The position numbers and the translations under genes were made by a program. DNA of 64,000 nt from RDYJ01 sp034931405 (lineage in GTDB: Bacteria > Cyanobacteriota > Cyanobacteriia > Cyanobacteriales > Nostocaceae), in contig NZ_JAYGHA010000012.1 of assembly GCF_034931405.1 (NCBI RefSeq), positions 86,455-150,454 on the forward strand. The letters run 5' to 3'. Position 1 is the first letter of the stretch. Each line of letters begins with the position of its first letter. Positions 10,352 to 18,882 of this stretch are shown here, piece by piece. The notes under the pieces were generated by a model. The model was not told the DNA's origin and made no database searches. It saw only the letters and a program-made list of their open reading frames with translations.

Positions 10352-12676
10352 CTAAACAAAAGCAAAATTAGCAGCAGTCAAACTAGTGGTATTAACTCCA
10401 TTCAACATAGCCACGGTTGTTGCACCGATCATAATACTATTACCACTCAAAGTTAAGTCAGCAAAATCAAAACCTGCACCTTGACCGGAAATACCTAAGA
10501 CATCAGTACCCATTTCAAAGTCAACAATAGTATTAGCAGCAGTTGGTAAATCACCAGTAACTATCCAGAATTGGTCAGCACCTGCACCACCAGAAAGCAA
10601 GTTACCACCAGCTTCTTGAACGAAGAACCTATCATCACCATCACCACCTAAAGCGCGGTCATCTGCACCCAGGTAGAAAATATCATTGCCAGCACCACCA
10701 GACATCCGATTACCACCTTGAGCATCGGTAGCATCAAATTCATCATTACCTTCGCTACCAAACACGCGATCGCGGCGACTAACGTAGATAATATCATCAC
10801 CACTACCAGCATTAACACGGTTGCGGCGAGCATCACTATTGAATGCAAAATCTATCTCGTCGTTACCTGCACCTGTAAAGATAGTGTCTTGAACGCCATC
10901 TATATCTATAGTTGCAATCAAGGTGTCACTGGCGGATGTTCCAGAAACCAGTTCTTTCTGAGCTTGTTCTGTAACCGCTGCAAACATAGCCTGATAAATG
11001 TGGGTTTGATCTCCCAAACCTTCAATACCAGGAATATCATAACCGTAAGCTTCAAATCCTTGACCAACCAAACCATCTAAGACTTCAGAACCAGCACCTT
11101 GGTAATAAACGGGAACTGGGCGGTTAGTGTGAGTACCCCAACCATATTTAGTGGTTTCAGGTGTAGAACCCCAAAAATGACCAGATTCGGCAACGGTATC
11201 TATATCTGTAAGAGCTTCAGCACCTTGAGTCCGCAATAATTCGGGGAAGTCGGAGTTGAGGGTTAAATAGTGATCGTGGTCAGCAGTAACAACTAGTAAG
11301 TTTTCTTCCCAACCACCATTAGCTGCGATCCAGTCCATTACTGACTGCACGGATTTATCAAAATCCAACATAGTACCGATCATGTTATCTATGTTGTCAT
11401 CATGGGCTGACCAGTCAACGTCACCCGCTTCAACCATCAACCAGAAACCGTCTTTGTCTTTTTCCAGAACGGTCAATGCTGCTTTGGTGAGGTCGTTAAG
11501 CGTGGGGTTTTCGTTAATTTCACGAGCAATAAATGACTCGTTTGTTTCACCGGGTAACAGTGGACGTTCTGTATCTGGGTTTAGCCCTTGGCTGGAGAAT
11601 ACACTAAACATCTCTAGACCAGTGGTGCTATAGTCTCCATCAGTAGAACTGACGGGTAAGTTGCCATTTTGACCTCTAGCACCGTAGACACCAAGTAGTC
11701 TATCGCCCTTTTCTGGATCGAGTTGAGATGCTGTATCGGCTAAAACTTGTGCTGCATTGGGACCACGCTCTAAAAATGTGTAACCGTAGATGTTATCTGT
11801 GGGGTTATTTTTGAGTTCTGCGTAAGTCTCCTCAGACATATACAAATGATCGCTGGGAGGTTCTACCTCTGGGGGTAAGGGATCATTAACATTAGATAGG
11901 GGATGACCACCACCCAAGAGAACTGTGGGTTTATAAATACCTAGCTCTTGCTGAAGAATTGTATCAATAACACCAAATTCGTCAAACTTGTTCCGATTGT
12001 TGACGTTAGCAGCAGCAGCACCAGGGGTTGCGTGATCAATGGGTACTGAAGATACTAAACCAGTTGATTTGCCTTCTTGGGTGGCTTGAGAAAGAATACT
12101 TTCTACAGGTTTCTCGAAAATATCTACACCAATAGCACCGTTATAACTCTTGACTCCGGTGTAAAGTGTGGTAGCAGTGTTTGCCGAATCGGGATAGCTG
12201 TACTTGATGTACTCTTTGTCAAAACCAGCTTCAGGAGTACCACCATAGTAGGCAGCATCCCAAGGTAAAGAACCGCCTCGAACGGGATCATAACCAACAA
12301 GGTTTCCAACTGCACCTTCGCTAACTTTCGCGCCACCATTAGGTGTAGTTCCAGGATTGAAGGTGGGATCAAATGCAAAACCTTCACGTACAGGAGCAGT
12401 TCCTGTTGGTGTATTGATGGTTTGGTTAGAATCGTTCAGGGCTGTATTTGATACGTTAAACGTGCCATTAGTACCCGCAATTGTTGTTCCGTAGGTTGTG
12501 ACTAACCCATATCCTGATAGGTTTTGGAAACTTAAACCTGTTCCTTTTCCTTCTGTATAAAAATCAGCGAGTGTAGTACCTGTATTTCCTGCTTGGATTT
12601 CTTTGTAGATAGCAGCAGCACGAGCCATTTCCCAGCCCATACCGTCGCCGATCATGATAATAGTATTCTTAGCCAT
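10352..12676 (-). CDS. PhoA-family alkaline phosphatase with RTX end
   Basis: 774 residues from the ATG that gives MAKNTIIMIGDGMG; a GGAAAA stretch lies upstream. The alkaline phosphatase fold is clear. IIMIGDGMG near residues 6-14 carries the metal-binding Asp, SYPDSANTATT near residue 164 holds the nucleophilic Ser in a DSA motif, and VPIDHATPGA, EAGDVDWSAHDDN and VTADHDHYL supply further metal ligands. The last 196 residues are the RTX module shared with its neighbours. It should hydrolyse phosphomonoesters outside the cell after type I secretion; no Sec signal is present. Two tandem Pho-box-like elements lie upstream (12831-12860 and 12866-12895). Confidence 0.93.
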   Translation of the reverse strand: MAKNTIIMIGDGMGWEMARAAAIYKEIQAGNTGTTLADFYTEGKGTGLSFQNLSGYGLVTTYGTTIAGTNGTFNVSNTALNDSNQTINTPTGTAPVREGFAFDPTFNPGTTPNGGAKVSEGAVGNLVGYDPVRGGSLPWDAAYYGGTPEAGFDKEYIKYSYPDSANTATTLYTGVKSYNGAIGVDIFEKPVESILSQATQEGKSTGLVSSVPIDHATPGAAAANVNNRNKFDEFGVIDTILQQELGIYKPTVLLGGGHPLSNVNDPLPPEVEPPSDHLYMSEETYAELKNNPTDNIYGYTFLERGPNAAQVLADTASQLDPEKGDRLLGVYGARGQNGNLPVSSTDGDYSTTGLEMFSVFSSQGLNPDTERPLLPGETNESFIAREINENPTLNDLTKAALTVLEKDKDGFWLMVEAGDVDWSAHDDNIDNMIGTMLDFDKSVQSVMDWIAANGGWEENLLVVTADHDHYLTLNSDFPELLRTQGAEALTDIDTVAESGHFWGSTPETTKYGWGTHTNRPVPVYYQGAGSEVLDGLVGQGFEAYGYDIPGIEGLGDQTHIYQAMFAAVTEQAQKELVSGTSASDTLIATIDIDGVQDTIFTGAGNDEIDFAFNSDARRNRVNAGSGDDIIYVSRRDRVFGSEGNDEFDATDAQGGNRMSGGAGNDIFYLGADDRALGGDGDDRFFVQEAGGNLLSGGAGADQFWIVTGDLPTAANTIVDFEMGTDVLGISGQGAGFDFADLTLSGNSIMIGATTVAMLNGVNTTSLTAANFAFV

Positions 12677-12830
12677 GATGGTTAGTTTTCCTGTGGTTAA
12701 ATGCGACAAAAATACTATTCAATATTTATTTACTTAACTTGCTTTTTATAATGATAATAATTATCAAAATTGTCATTACAAAATATCAATAAATTAAGAT
12801 ATTGATTTTATTATTTTGTCTTCGTCCAAG

Positions 12831-12860
12831 ATTTCACAGATAAATAAACAAAAGGTTAAG
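12831..12860 (-). promoter_or_regulatory. Candidate Pho box, proximal copy
   Basis: On the minus strand CTTAACCT, GTTTATTT and TGTGAAAT are spaced by three bases, about 155 bases upstream of the alkaline phosphatase start. Its first 14 bases nearly match those of the box at 23032-23061. Confidence 0.6.
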
Positions 12861-12865
12861 AATGA

Positions 12866-12895
12866 TAGTTAGTTTGTTTAATAAATTAGGTTAAG
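12866..12895 (-). promoter_or_regulatory. Candidate Pho box, distal copy
   Basis: On the minus strand CTTAACCT, TTATTAAA and ACTAACTA are spaced by three bases, immediately upstream of the first box. Tandem boxes would suggest strong induction. The rest of 12896-13190 is AT-rich and shows no gene. Confidence 0.5.
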
Positions 12896-13192
12896 AATGT
12901 AATAAATTTAGATATACAGCAGACAGAGTTTGAATGCTAGAAACTGCTTTACTGTCTGGGTTATGTTCTATTTTTTATTTCTTAACTTAGCTATTAGTAG
13001 CGCGAATTTATCAGCAATTAGATAAAAAATTCTTTCTTCAAAAACAAAATTCTGATAATGGTTATTATTACGAATTAGTTTAATCTGCATAATTCAGAAT
13101 AAACAAGATCCCAAAAATTATACTATGCAAATAAATTTAGTACCTTCATTAATAAACACATCATGAACCGTATTACCAGAAAGACAAAAAAA

Positions 13193-13222
13193 TGGGAGAG
13201 TAAGGAAAATCTTCCTCTCCCA
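13193..13222 (-). terminator. Hairpin terminator of the multi-domain phytase gene
   Basis: TGGGAGAG and CTCTCCCA form the stem. On the minus strand a run of seven T follows, so this is a classical intrinsic terminator 19 bases past the stop at 13241. Confidence 0.8.
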
Positions 13223-13240
13223 ATTGCCTAAACTAATAGA

Positions 13241-16200
13241 CTAAACAAAAGCGAAATTAGCAGCAGTCAAACTAGCAGTGTTAACACCATTCAACAAAGC
13301 AACGGTTGTTGCATTGATCGCAATGCTATTACCGCTAAGAGTTAGGTCGCTGAAGTCAAAACCCGCACCTTGACCAGAAATACCTAAGACATCAGTACCC
13401 ATTTCAAAGTCAACAATGGTGTTAGCAGTAGTTGGTAGATCACCGTTAACGATCCAGAACTGATCCGCACCTGCACCACCGGAAATTAAGTTACCACCAC
13501 CTTCTTGAACAAAGAATTTATCGTCACCTTCACCACCTAAAGCGCGACCATCTGCACCCAGGTAGAAGATATCATTTCCAGCACCACCGGAGAGACGATA
13601 TCCTGTAGCATCGGTAGCGTCTATTTCATCATCACTACTACCACCAAAAGCACGGTCATGATTACCTACATAGATAATATCAGCACCACTGCCTGTAAAG
13701 ATGCGATTATTACCAGCTAAAACACCTCCAAAGGGAACATCGACTTCATCATTTCCAGCACCAGTAAAAATGATATCATTGACACCATCAAAGTCTGTTC
13801 CAGCTATTAATATATCTGCACTGGGACTACCATTGATCAATTGTTTGATCTGGGAGGTTGGATTACGAGGATCGTAACTGGTGGTGTCAATTGTCAGGAT
13901 ATCGGGAAGGGTGTTAACGATATTTTCCCAAGGGACAAATTTAAAGTTACTATTAACGTTTTCCAGTTCACCGTCATCTTCTACTAATTTAGCAGGGTCA
14001 TTATTACCATCTTGGGTGACAAATAAACCATTGGGGAAATTAGCACCAAGAGGAACGTTAATTACATCTGCACCATCTGATTCTTGAACACTATCAATTG
14101 CACCGTTGTTACCAACACCAAAACTTCCTAAAAATTCGTTATTTCCTTCACGGGTGTATGCTGCAAAGGTGTTATCTCCTTGACTAGATGCAAGTAAATA
14201 ACCTGTTCCGTTTGCACCGTAATAAATGGTTAAACCTTCTACGTCAGCTGTTAAATTCTTACCACCAAAATCTTTGACTACATCAATTAGTTTACCTGTG
14301 TTGCTGCCATTTGGTTCGGCTTCAAATTTCCAAATTCCCACATTTTCTTGACCGATATAGAGGAAACCTGTTTCTTGGTCTGCAACCATTCCCTCGGTTT
14401 GGGGGTCAACATCTCCAAATTCAGCAGGAGGAGTAATTGTAAAGTTCCGTACTCTTTCTGCACCGATTTTACCATTACCCATGTCGATTAATTTTAATTG
14501 GGCAATGTCTCCTGTTTCTCTGCGTCCTGTGAACACATAATAGTCATTGGTGAAAGGACTGCGATATATTGTGAGTCCATAGGAACTGCGAGAAGATGGT
14601 TCGTAAGGAGGTTCAAAAGGTGCAGCTTGGAAAATTGTGCCGATGTTGCTATCGGTGATATCTTCTAAATAATTGCCGTTGGTAGAGTTGGGGTTAATTT
14701 TGAAGATTACTAGTTTATCATTGCCGCGATCGCTGGCAACAGCAATATCAATTTTTTCATTACCTAATTGAAAACCATATTGCAGGTCAATGTTGTTGTA
14801 ACGGATATTTCCTGGGTTAATTGTTTGCAATAAATTCCCAGACAAGTCATAAACTCTGACTCCGGCATTTTTGACTGAAGTTAATACTAAGCTATTTGCA
14901 GAATCTTCAGCATTGACATAAATTGCTGGGTCATCAGCATCGGCATTTTGATCTACTATTGCTTGTGCTGGATCTTCATCATCAAATAAATCAGGACGAC
15001 TTTCAACTGTGGGTGTGGCAGTTTGTACTAAATCTGCACTCAATGTTAAAATTTGGGTGAATTGAGTAGCACCAAAATTATTATCACTAACTAGGACAAT
15101 AGATTGACTACCATCTGCTAATTTGGAACCAAAAGCAATTCCTTCAATGTTATCTACACCTGTAGGATGATTACCATCACTATTGGGTAAATTTAGATCA
15201 TTCAAATTCAACAGTAATCGTTTTTGAGTTGGTTGAATAGCCGCTAGTTGTTCTGCACTTAAACTATTCAAAGAGTCAATGGTGCTAAGGTCAGTTGCAC
15301 CTTGGAGGGTAACTTCATAGATTTTAATTGTGTTCCCTCTACCTGTGGCAAAAGAACGTTCTAAAGCTAAGAAAGTTCCCCGATTATCAATTGCTAATAA
15401 ATCCACCAATCCGTTATCATTGAAGATAGATCCGGTACTGTTAGGATCAGGTGGTTCGGCAATAGGATCTGTGATGTAAAGGTATTCTTTTTCTGGTTGA
15501 CCTGTTACCAAATTATATTGAATAATCCGAGATAAACTACCATTATCTAAAGTAGCAATTGCACCATCTTGGAAAAGTGCGTTTTCTGTTGCTGTAAATA
15601 AGGTTTTTTGATCTGGAGTAATAGTCAAACTTTCAAAAGCTAAATTACCACGCACTCCAGAAAGTTGAGTATCACCAGTATTGATAGTACCGCTACCGTT
15701 TGTATCTTCTACCACGGGGAGAAATTTTACAGGTACAGGTAATGATCTAATTTCCTCACCTGTAGTTAAGTTAAACTCTTTGATGAAAGGATCTGTAACT
15801 CTACCTGCATTGAGATTAACTTCACCTTCGGAAGAGATAAATACAGTATTGTTAGTAGTTAAAGCAATACCCTCTGGGTCAAGACTCAAAGCTGCAAAAA
15901 AGTTGCCATTTGTATCTTTTAACGGAGTAACTTGAGTGAATGTGACTCCAGTGCTATCAATGGTTGCGGGGTTAGTGGTGAAAGTGTAAAAACGAGCAGG
16001 TGCATTTTGAGAGCGATCGTCAGAAATAGCGTAAAATTGATTGTTAGTCTCATTGTAAGTAACACCAGACAAACCACCCAATGCAGTCGCTACTCCATTG
16101 ACTATCCCTGCTGTACCACTGGGAATAAAACCTGTAACAAAGGTTGTCTGACCTAAAAATTCGACATCAGGAACTGTATTACCAGCTTCAGTCGCACCAA

Positions 16201-17335
16201 TTTCTACATCTGCAAATACTAAACGATGGTCAGAACTGGGGAAAGGAAAAGTACCAACAGGTGCAAAAGTTGGATCAGTATTTACAGGCCAAAATACTGC
16301 TGAGTTAGTAATTTGTAAATCTGATGATGGTAACACATAATCTGCTCGCAGATTTCCAGGAGTTCCATCAGCGAAGTCTGCGGTGTCAAAATAAGGATTA
16401 CCATTGTGGTTAGAATTTGCACCACCTTGTAAATCCGCTTGTTGAGGAGCGCCGGCACTGGTAGGGATATAATTAGTATTAATGCCGGGATTTTGTAAAA
16501 GTTGTAAAATGGCATTATCAAAACTATCACCATCAAAGGGATCAGCGTTTTGATCACCCATAATTACAAAGCTAGAACCAGCAGCTAAACCGCCTATTTT
16601 CCCACCATCATCATAGATATATTCACCTTCACCGGGAGTAATGTAATCAGCCCAAAAACGAATCTCGTCATGATTACGTTTACCATTACGATCTTCATTA
16701 CCATCAAATACAGGTGGTGTAGGATGACTTACTAAAACGTGAACTGTCTCACCATTAATTAAGATAGGTACATCCCAATGACTCTTAGATGATAAACGCA
16801 ATACTTCTTGTTCTTCTGGGGAGTACCAAGGAGTATCAGAACCAAGAGTAGAAATAGTAGGTAATAAAGAGTTTGGCATATCCTTCCATAAGAAGTTTTG
16901 GAAGGTGCGAACATTGGCAGTATCAATGGGATATTTTGATAACAGCAACATCCCAAATTGTCCGGGGAAATTACCGAAACCAAAGGCATCATTACCGCCA
17001 CCGACTGTACCGTTATTGTCTAAATCAAATCCAGAGACAATACCTGTGTTAGAAGGCGCAATATAAACGTAGGGATAGTTAACAGGAGTTACACCATTTT
17101 GACTAATTCCTAAATAATTTTGCTGTAATAACTCTACAGGTTGTAAAGGATTAGATGCTACATAATCAAACTCATTAATCAGCAGTACATCTGGGTTAGC
17201 GCGTTGGATGATTTCTGCTACAGCTTGGGCTTGAGGGTTATCAGGAGTGGATAAATCTGTTACCAATTGACCCTCAGTGTTACGATTGAGGGAAGCATTA
17301 AACTGAGAAAAGCGAACTGTGTAATTAGTTGCCAT
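13241..17335 (-). CDS. Nuclease-like / phytase-like / 3-phytase fusion with RTX end
   Basis: A 1364-residue protein joining three predicted phosphorus-releasing domains. Residues about 5-380 are an endonuclease/exonuclease/phosphatase domain (LLINEFDY, ISHPTPPV-like HP motif, MGDQNADP, SSDHRLVFADVE). Residues about 395-790 are an esterase-like activity of phytase domain (GLSGVTYNETNNQFYAISDD). Residues about 795-1150 are a beta-propeller 3-phytase (DADDPAIYVN, SVKNAGVRVYDLSG, IAVASDRGND, EGMVADQETGFLYIGQE). The last 196 residues are the shared RTX module. Together they could attack extracellular DNA or phosphodiesters and inositol phosphates. There is no Sec signal; type I export is inferred. 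A Pho box lies 63 bases upstream. Confidence 0.88.
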   Translation of the reverse strand: MATNYTVRFSQFNASLNRNTEGQLVTDLSTPDNPQAQAVAEIIQRANPDVLLINEFDYVASNPLQPVELLQQNYLGISQNGVTPVNYPYVYIAPSNTGIVSGFDLDNNGTVGGGNDAFGFGNFPGQFGMLLLSKYPIDTANVRTFQNFLWKDMPNSLLPTISTLGSDTPWYSPEEQEVLRLSSKSHWDVPILINGETVHVLVSHPTPPVFDGNEDRNGKRNHDEIRFWADYITPGEGEYIYDDGGKIGGLAAGSSFVIMGDQNADPFDGDSFDNAILQLLQNPGINTNYIPTSAGAPQQADLQGGANSNHNGNPYFDTADFADGTPGNLRADYVLPSSDLQITNSAVFWPVNTDPTFAPVGTFPFPSSDHRLVFADVEIGATEAGNTVPDVEFLGQTTFVTGFIPSGTAGIVNGVATALGGLSGVTYNETNNQFYAISDDRSQNAPARFYTFTTNPATIDSTGVTFTQVTPLKDTNGNFFAALSLDPEGIALTTNNTVFISSEGEVNLNAGRVTDPFIKEFNLTTGEEIRSLPVPVKFLPVVEDTNGSGTINTGDTQLSGVRGNLAFESLTITPDQKTLFTATENALFQDGAIATLDNGSLSRIIQYNLVTGQPEKEYLYITDPIAEPPDPNSTGSIFNDNGLVDLLAIDNRGTFLALERSFATGRGNTIKIYEVTLQGATDLSTIDSLNSLSAEQLAAIQPTQKRLLLNLNDLNLPNSDGNHPTGVDNIEGIAFGSKLADGSQSIVLVSDNNFGATQFTQILTLSADLVQTATPTVESRPDLFDDEDPAQAIVDQNADADDPAIYVNAEDSANSLVLTSVKNAGVRVYDLSGNLLQTINPGNIRYNNIDLQYGFQLGNEKIDIAVASDRGNDKLVIFKINPNSTNGNYLEDITDSNIGTIFQAAPFEPPYEPSSRSSYGLTIYRSPFTNDYYVFTGRRETGDIAQLKLIDMGNGKIGAERVRNFTITPPAEFGDVDPQTEGMVADQETGFLYIGQENVGIWKFEAEPNGSNTGKLIDVVKDFGGKNLTADVEGLTIYYGANGTGYLLASSQGDNTFAAYTREGNNEFLGSFGVGNNGAIDSVQESDGADVINVPLGANFPNGLFVTQDGNNDPAKLVEDDGELENVNSNFKFVPWENIVNTLPDILTIDTTSYDPRNPTSQIKQLINGSPSADILIAGTDFDGVNDIIFTGAGNDEVDVPFGGVLAGNNRIFTGSGADIIYVGNHDRAFGGSSDDEIDATDATGYRLSGGAGNDIFYLGADGRALGGEGDDKFFVQEGGGNLISGGAGADQFWIVNGDLPTTANTIVDFEMGTDVLGISGQGAGFDFSDLTLSGNSIAINATTVALLNGVNTASLTAANFAFV

Positions 17336-17397
17336 TATTTCTATCCCTTAGTAAATGCAGATTTAGTCTGAAATAATGGCTTAAAAGTACCATTACA

Positions 17398-17427
17398 AAG
17401 TTAAGGGTTTGTTGTTAAATGTTTAAG
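17398..17427 (-). promoter_or_regulatory. Candidate Pho box
   Basis: On the minus strand CTTAAACA, AACAACAA and CTTAACTT are spaced by three bases; the outer two fit the consensus well and the middle one poorly. It lies 63 bases upstream of the phytase fusion gene. Confidence 0.6.
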
Positions 17428-17455
17428 CTTTTGTAGTTTAATTGTTTGTTTAGGT

Positions 17456-17696
17456 TTATAAAATATTATGAATACTCTCAACTACTTGTTCAATAAAATC
17501 TACTGCATCACCAACCAATAATTCATCTATAGGCCAGCGATTTCCTAAACCTAATGTGGGATCTATATCTGCTTCATGGGCAATTTTATTTCTACGTTTT
17601 ACAATTTCCTGTAGGTCTTGTTTGATCTTTTTTTGAGCTTCTTGTGTAGTTAGTATTTCCTCTCATTAATATTATCTGGAGTCTGAAAACTTAATT
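17456..17696 (-). pseudogene. Broken 3' end of a HEPN ribonuclease gene (MAE_28990 type)
   Basis: Directly after the ParA stop, the minus strand encodes KLSFQTPDNIN in one frame. A one-base shift then gives a 68-codon stretch ending at 17456 that contains EIVKRRNKIAHEADIDP and WPIDELLVGDAVDFIEQVVE. The RNKIAH sequence is the RNxxxH catalytic motif of HEPN ribonucleases, and the surrounding residues resemble the RiboL-PSP/MAE_28990 type as I recall it. No start codon exists in the long frame and a TGA precedes it, so this is a decayed fragment. It suggests the ParA gene replaced or truncated the rest of the nuclease gene, or that the two once formed a unit. Confidence 0.75.
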
Positions 17697-17698
17697 TA

Positions 17699-18757
17699 CT
17701 AAACGACTGCATAACTCGATGATAGTGAAATAATTTTATCTGCTAAATCGGAAAAAATTGTTTTAAATTCTTCTTGCTTTTTTTCATTAATTTCTGTTAC
17801 TATACCTTGCTGATTTAATTGTTCCGGCGTAAGTGCATAAACTGGTGTAGCGTGTTTTTGTGATGGAGCAATTAAACTGTTGGAGCTAGGAATTTTGGTT
17901 ATGGTAAAACTACAATTTATACCCTGTTCAGTATAAACTTGACTAGGCAGTAACAAATTATTTTGATCTAGAATTGGTTTGAGCTTATTCTTAACTGCAT
18001 TTTCTATTTTTTCTATCCAAGTTTGAAATGCTGCTGTTTCTTTACCTCTGATAATTCTATAGTTTTGAACTATAGTTCCTAAAAACTTCAAACCAAATTC
18101 TGGAAATGGATAGTTTGCTTCCTTCAATATGGGGTTTGTACTTGCTTTTCTTGCCCAATTACACCATTTTGGTAAAATTCTCGCCAGAGAATCTATTGCC
18201 ATTACTGAGAAGAAATCAGCAGTTGTTGGTACTAAGAAAAAATCACTAATCATCAATAGATTTTGATTAATAGATCCTAAGCTGGGACTCATATCAATTA
18301 AAACATAATCAGCATTAAATTTATTAGCAGTTTTTTCCAATAAATCATAAATTGCACCTGGTAAATTTTTTAGTGTTTGAATTGAACCACTGAGTTCTTG
18401 TGCAATTCCTAATGTTACTTCATATTCACCAAAACCTACATGACCAGGTAATAAGAATAAACCTGCTTGACTTTGTATTTGAATACAATCTACAGCTTCA
18501 ATAGCTCTCGGTTGAGATTCAAAAGCAGGAGCTAAACCAGTTTTAATATTAGAATGTGTATTGTATATAGTTTCTATTCTTGCTTCATCTTCTTCTGTTT
18601 CTTCTTTTAGAGCCATACCTGTCAGGTTACATTGAGGGTCTGCATCTACAAGAATGACTCTCTTACCTTTTGACGCAAGCATCCAACCTAAGTTAAATGT
18701 AGTGGTAGTTTTGCTAACGCCACCTTTGTGATTAAATAAGGCGATTTTTTGAACCAT
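17699..18757 (-). CDS. ParA-like P-loop ATPase
   Basis: 352 residues. A deviant Walker A motif, KGGVSKTT at residues 11-18, has both lysines. VILVDADPQCNLTG (Walker A' region) and ADYVLIDMSPSLGS (Walker B) follow. The protein is longer than minimal ParA or Soj (about 250-270 residues); the extra 80 residues are at the C terminus. No ParB or parS-like site is seen and the location is chromosomal, so plasmid partition is not supported. Such orphan ParA ATPases in cyanobacteria may belong to defence or positioning systems; here the only partner is the HEPN fragment immediately downstream. It interrupts the phosphatase island. Confidence 0.85.
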   Translation of the reverse strand: MVQKIALFNHKGGVSKTTTTFNLGWMLASKGKRVILVDADPQCNLTGMALKEETEEDEARIETIYNTHSNIKTGLAPAFESQPRAIEAVDCIQIQSQAGLFLLPGHVGFGEYEVTLGIAQELSGSIQTLKNLPGAIYDLLEKTANKFNADYVLIDMSPSLGSINQNLLMISDFFLVPTTADFFSVMAIDSLARILPKWCNWARKASTNPILKEANYPFPEFGLKFLGTIVQNYRIIRGKETAAFQTWIEKIENAVKNKLKPILDQNNLLLPSQVYTEQGINCSFTITKIPSSNSLIAPSQKHATPVYALTPEQLNQQGIVTEINEKKQEEFKTIFSDLADKIISLSSSYAVV

Positions 18758-18823
18758 TTTTATCTAATAAAATATAATTAACAACCCATGCTAATTCTAC
18801 CATTTTTTTATGAAGTAATAGAT

Positions 18824-18856
18824 AGCTTCCCGACTTCTTAAAGAAATCGGGAAGCT
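18824..18856. terminator. Hairpin between ParA and GDPD genes
   Basis: AGCTTCCCGA pairs with TCGGGAAGCT around a CTTCTTAAAGAA core, 27 bases past the stop of the GDPD gene. No strong T run, so its terminator role is inferred. Confidence 0.5.
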
Positions 18857-18882
18857 GATTTAACTAATGACTGCTATGTTTT

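Noticed and set aside
17699..18757. Plasmid partition locus
   Set aside because: No ParB gene, parS-like repeats or replication gene are present, and the flanking genes are chromosomal.
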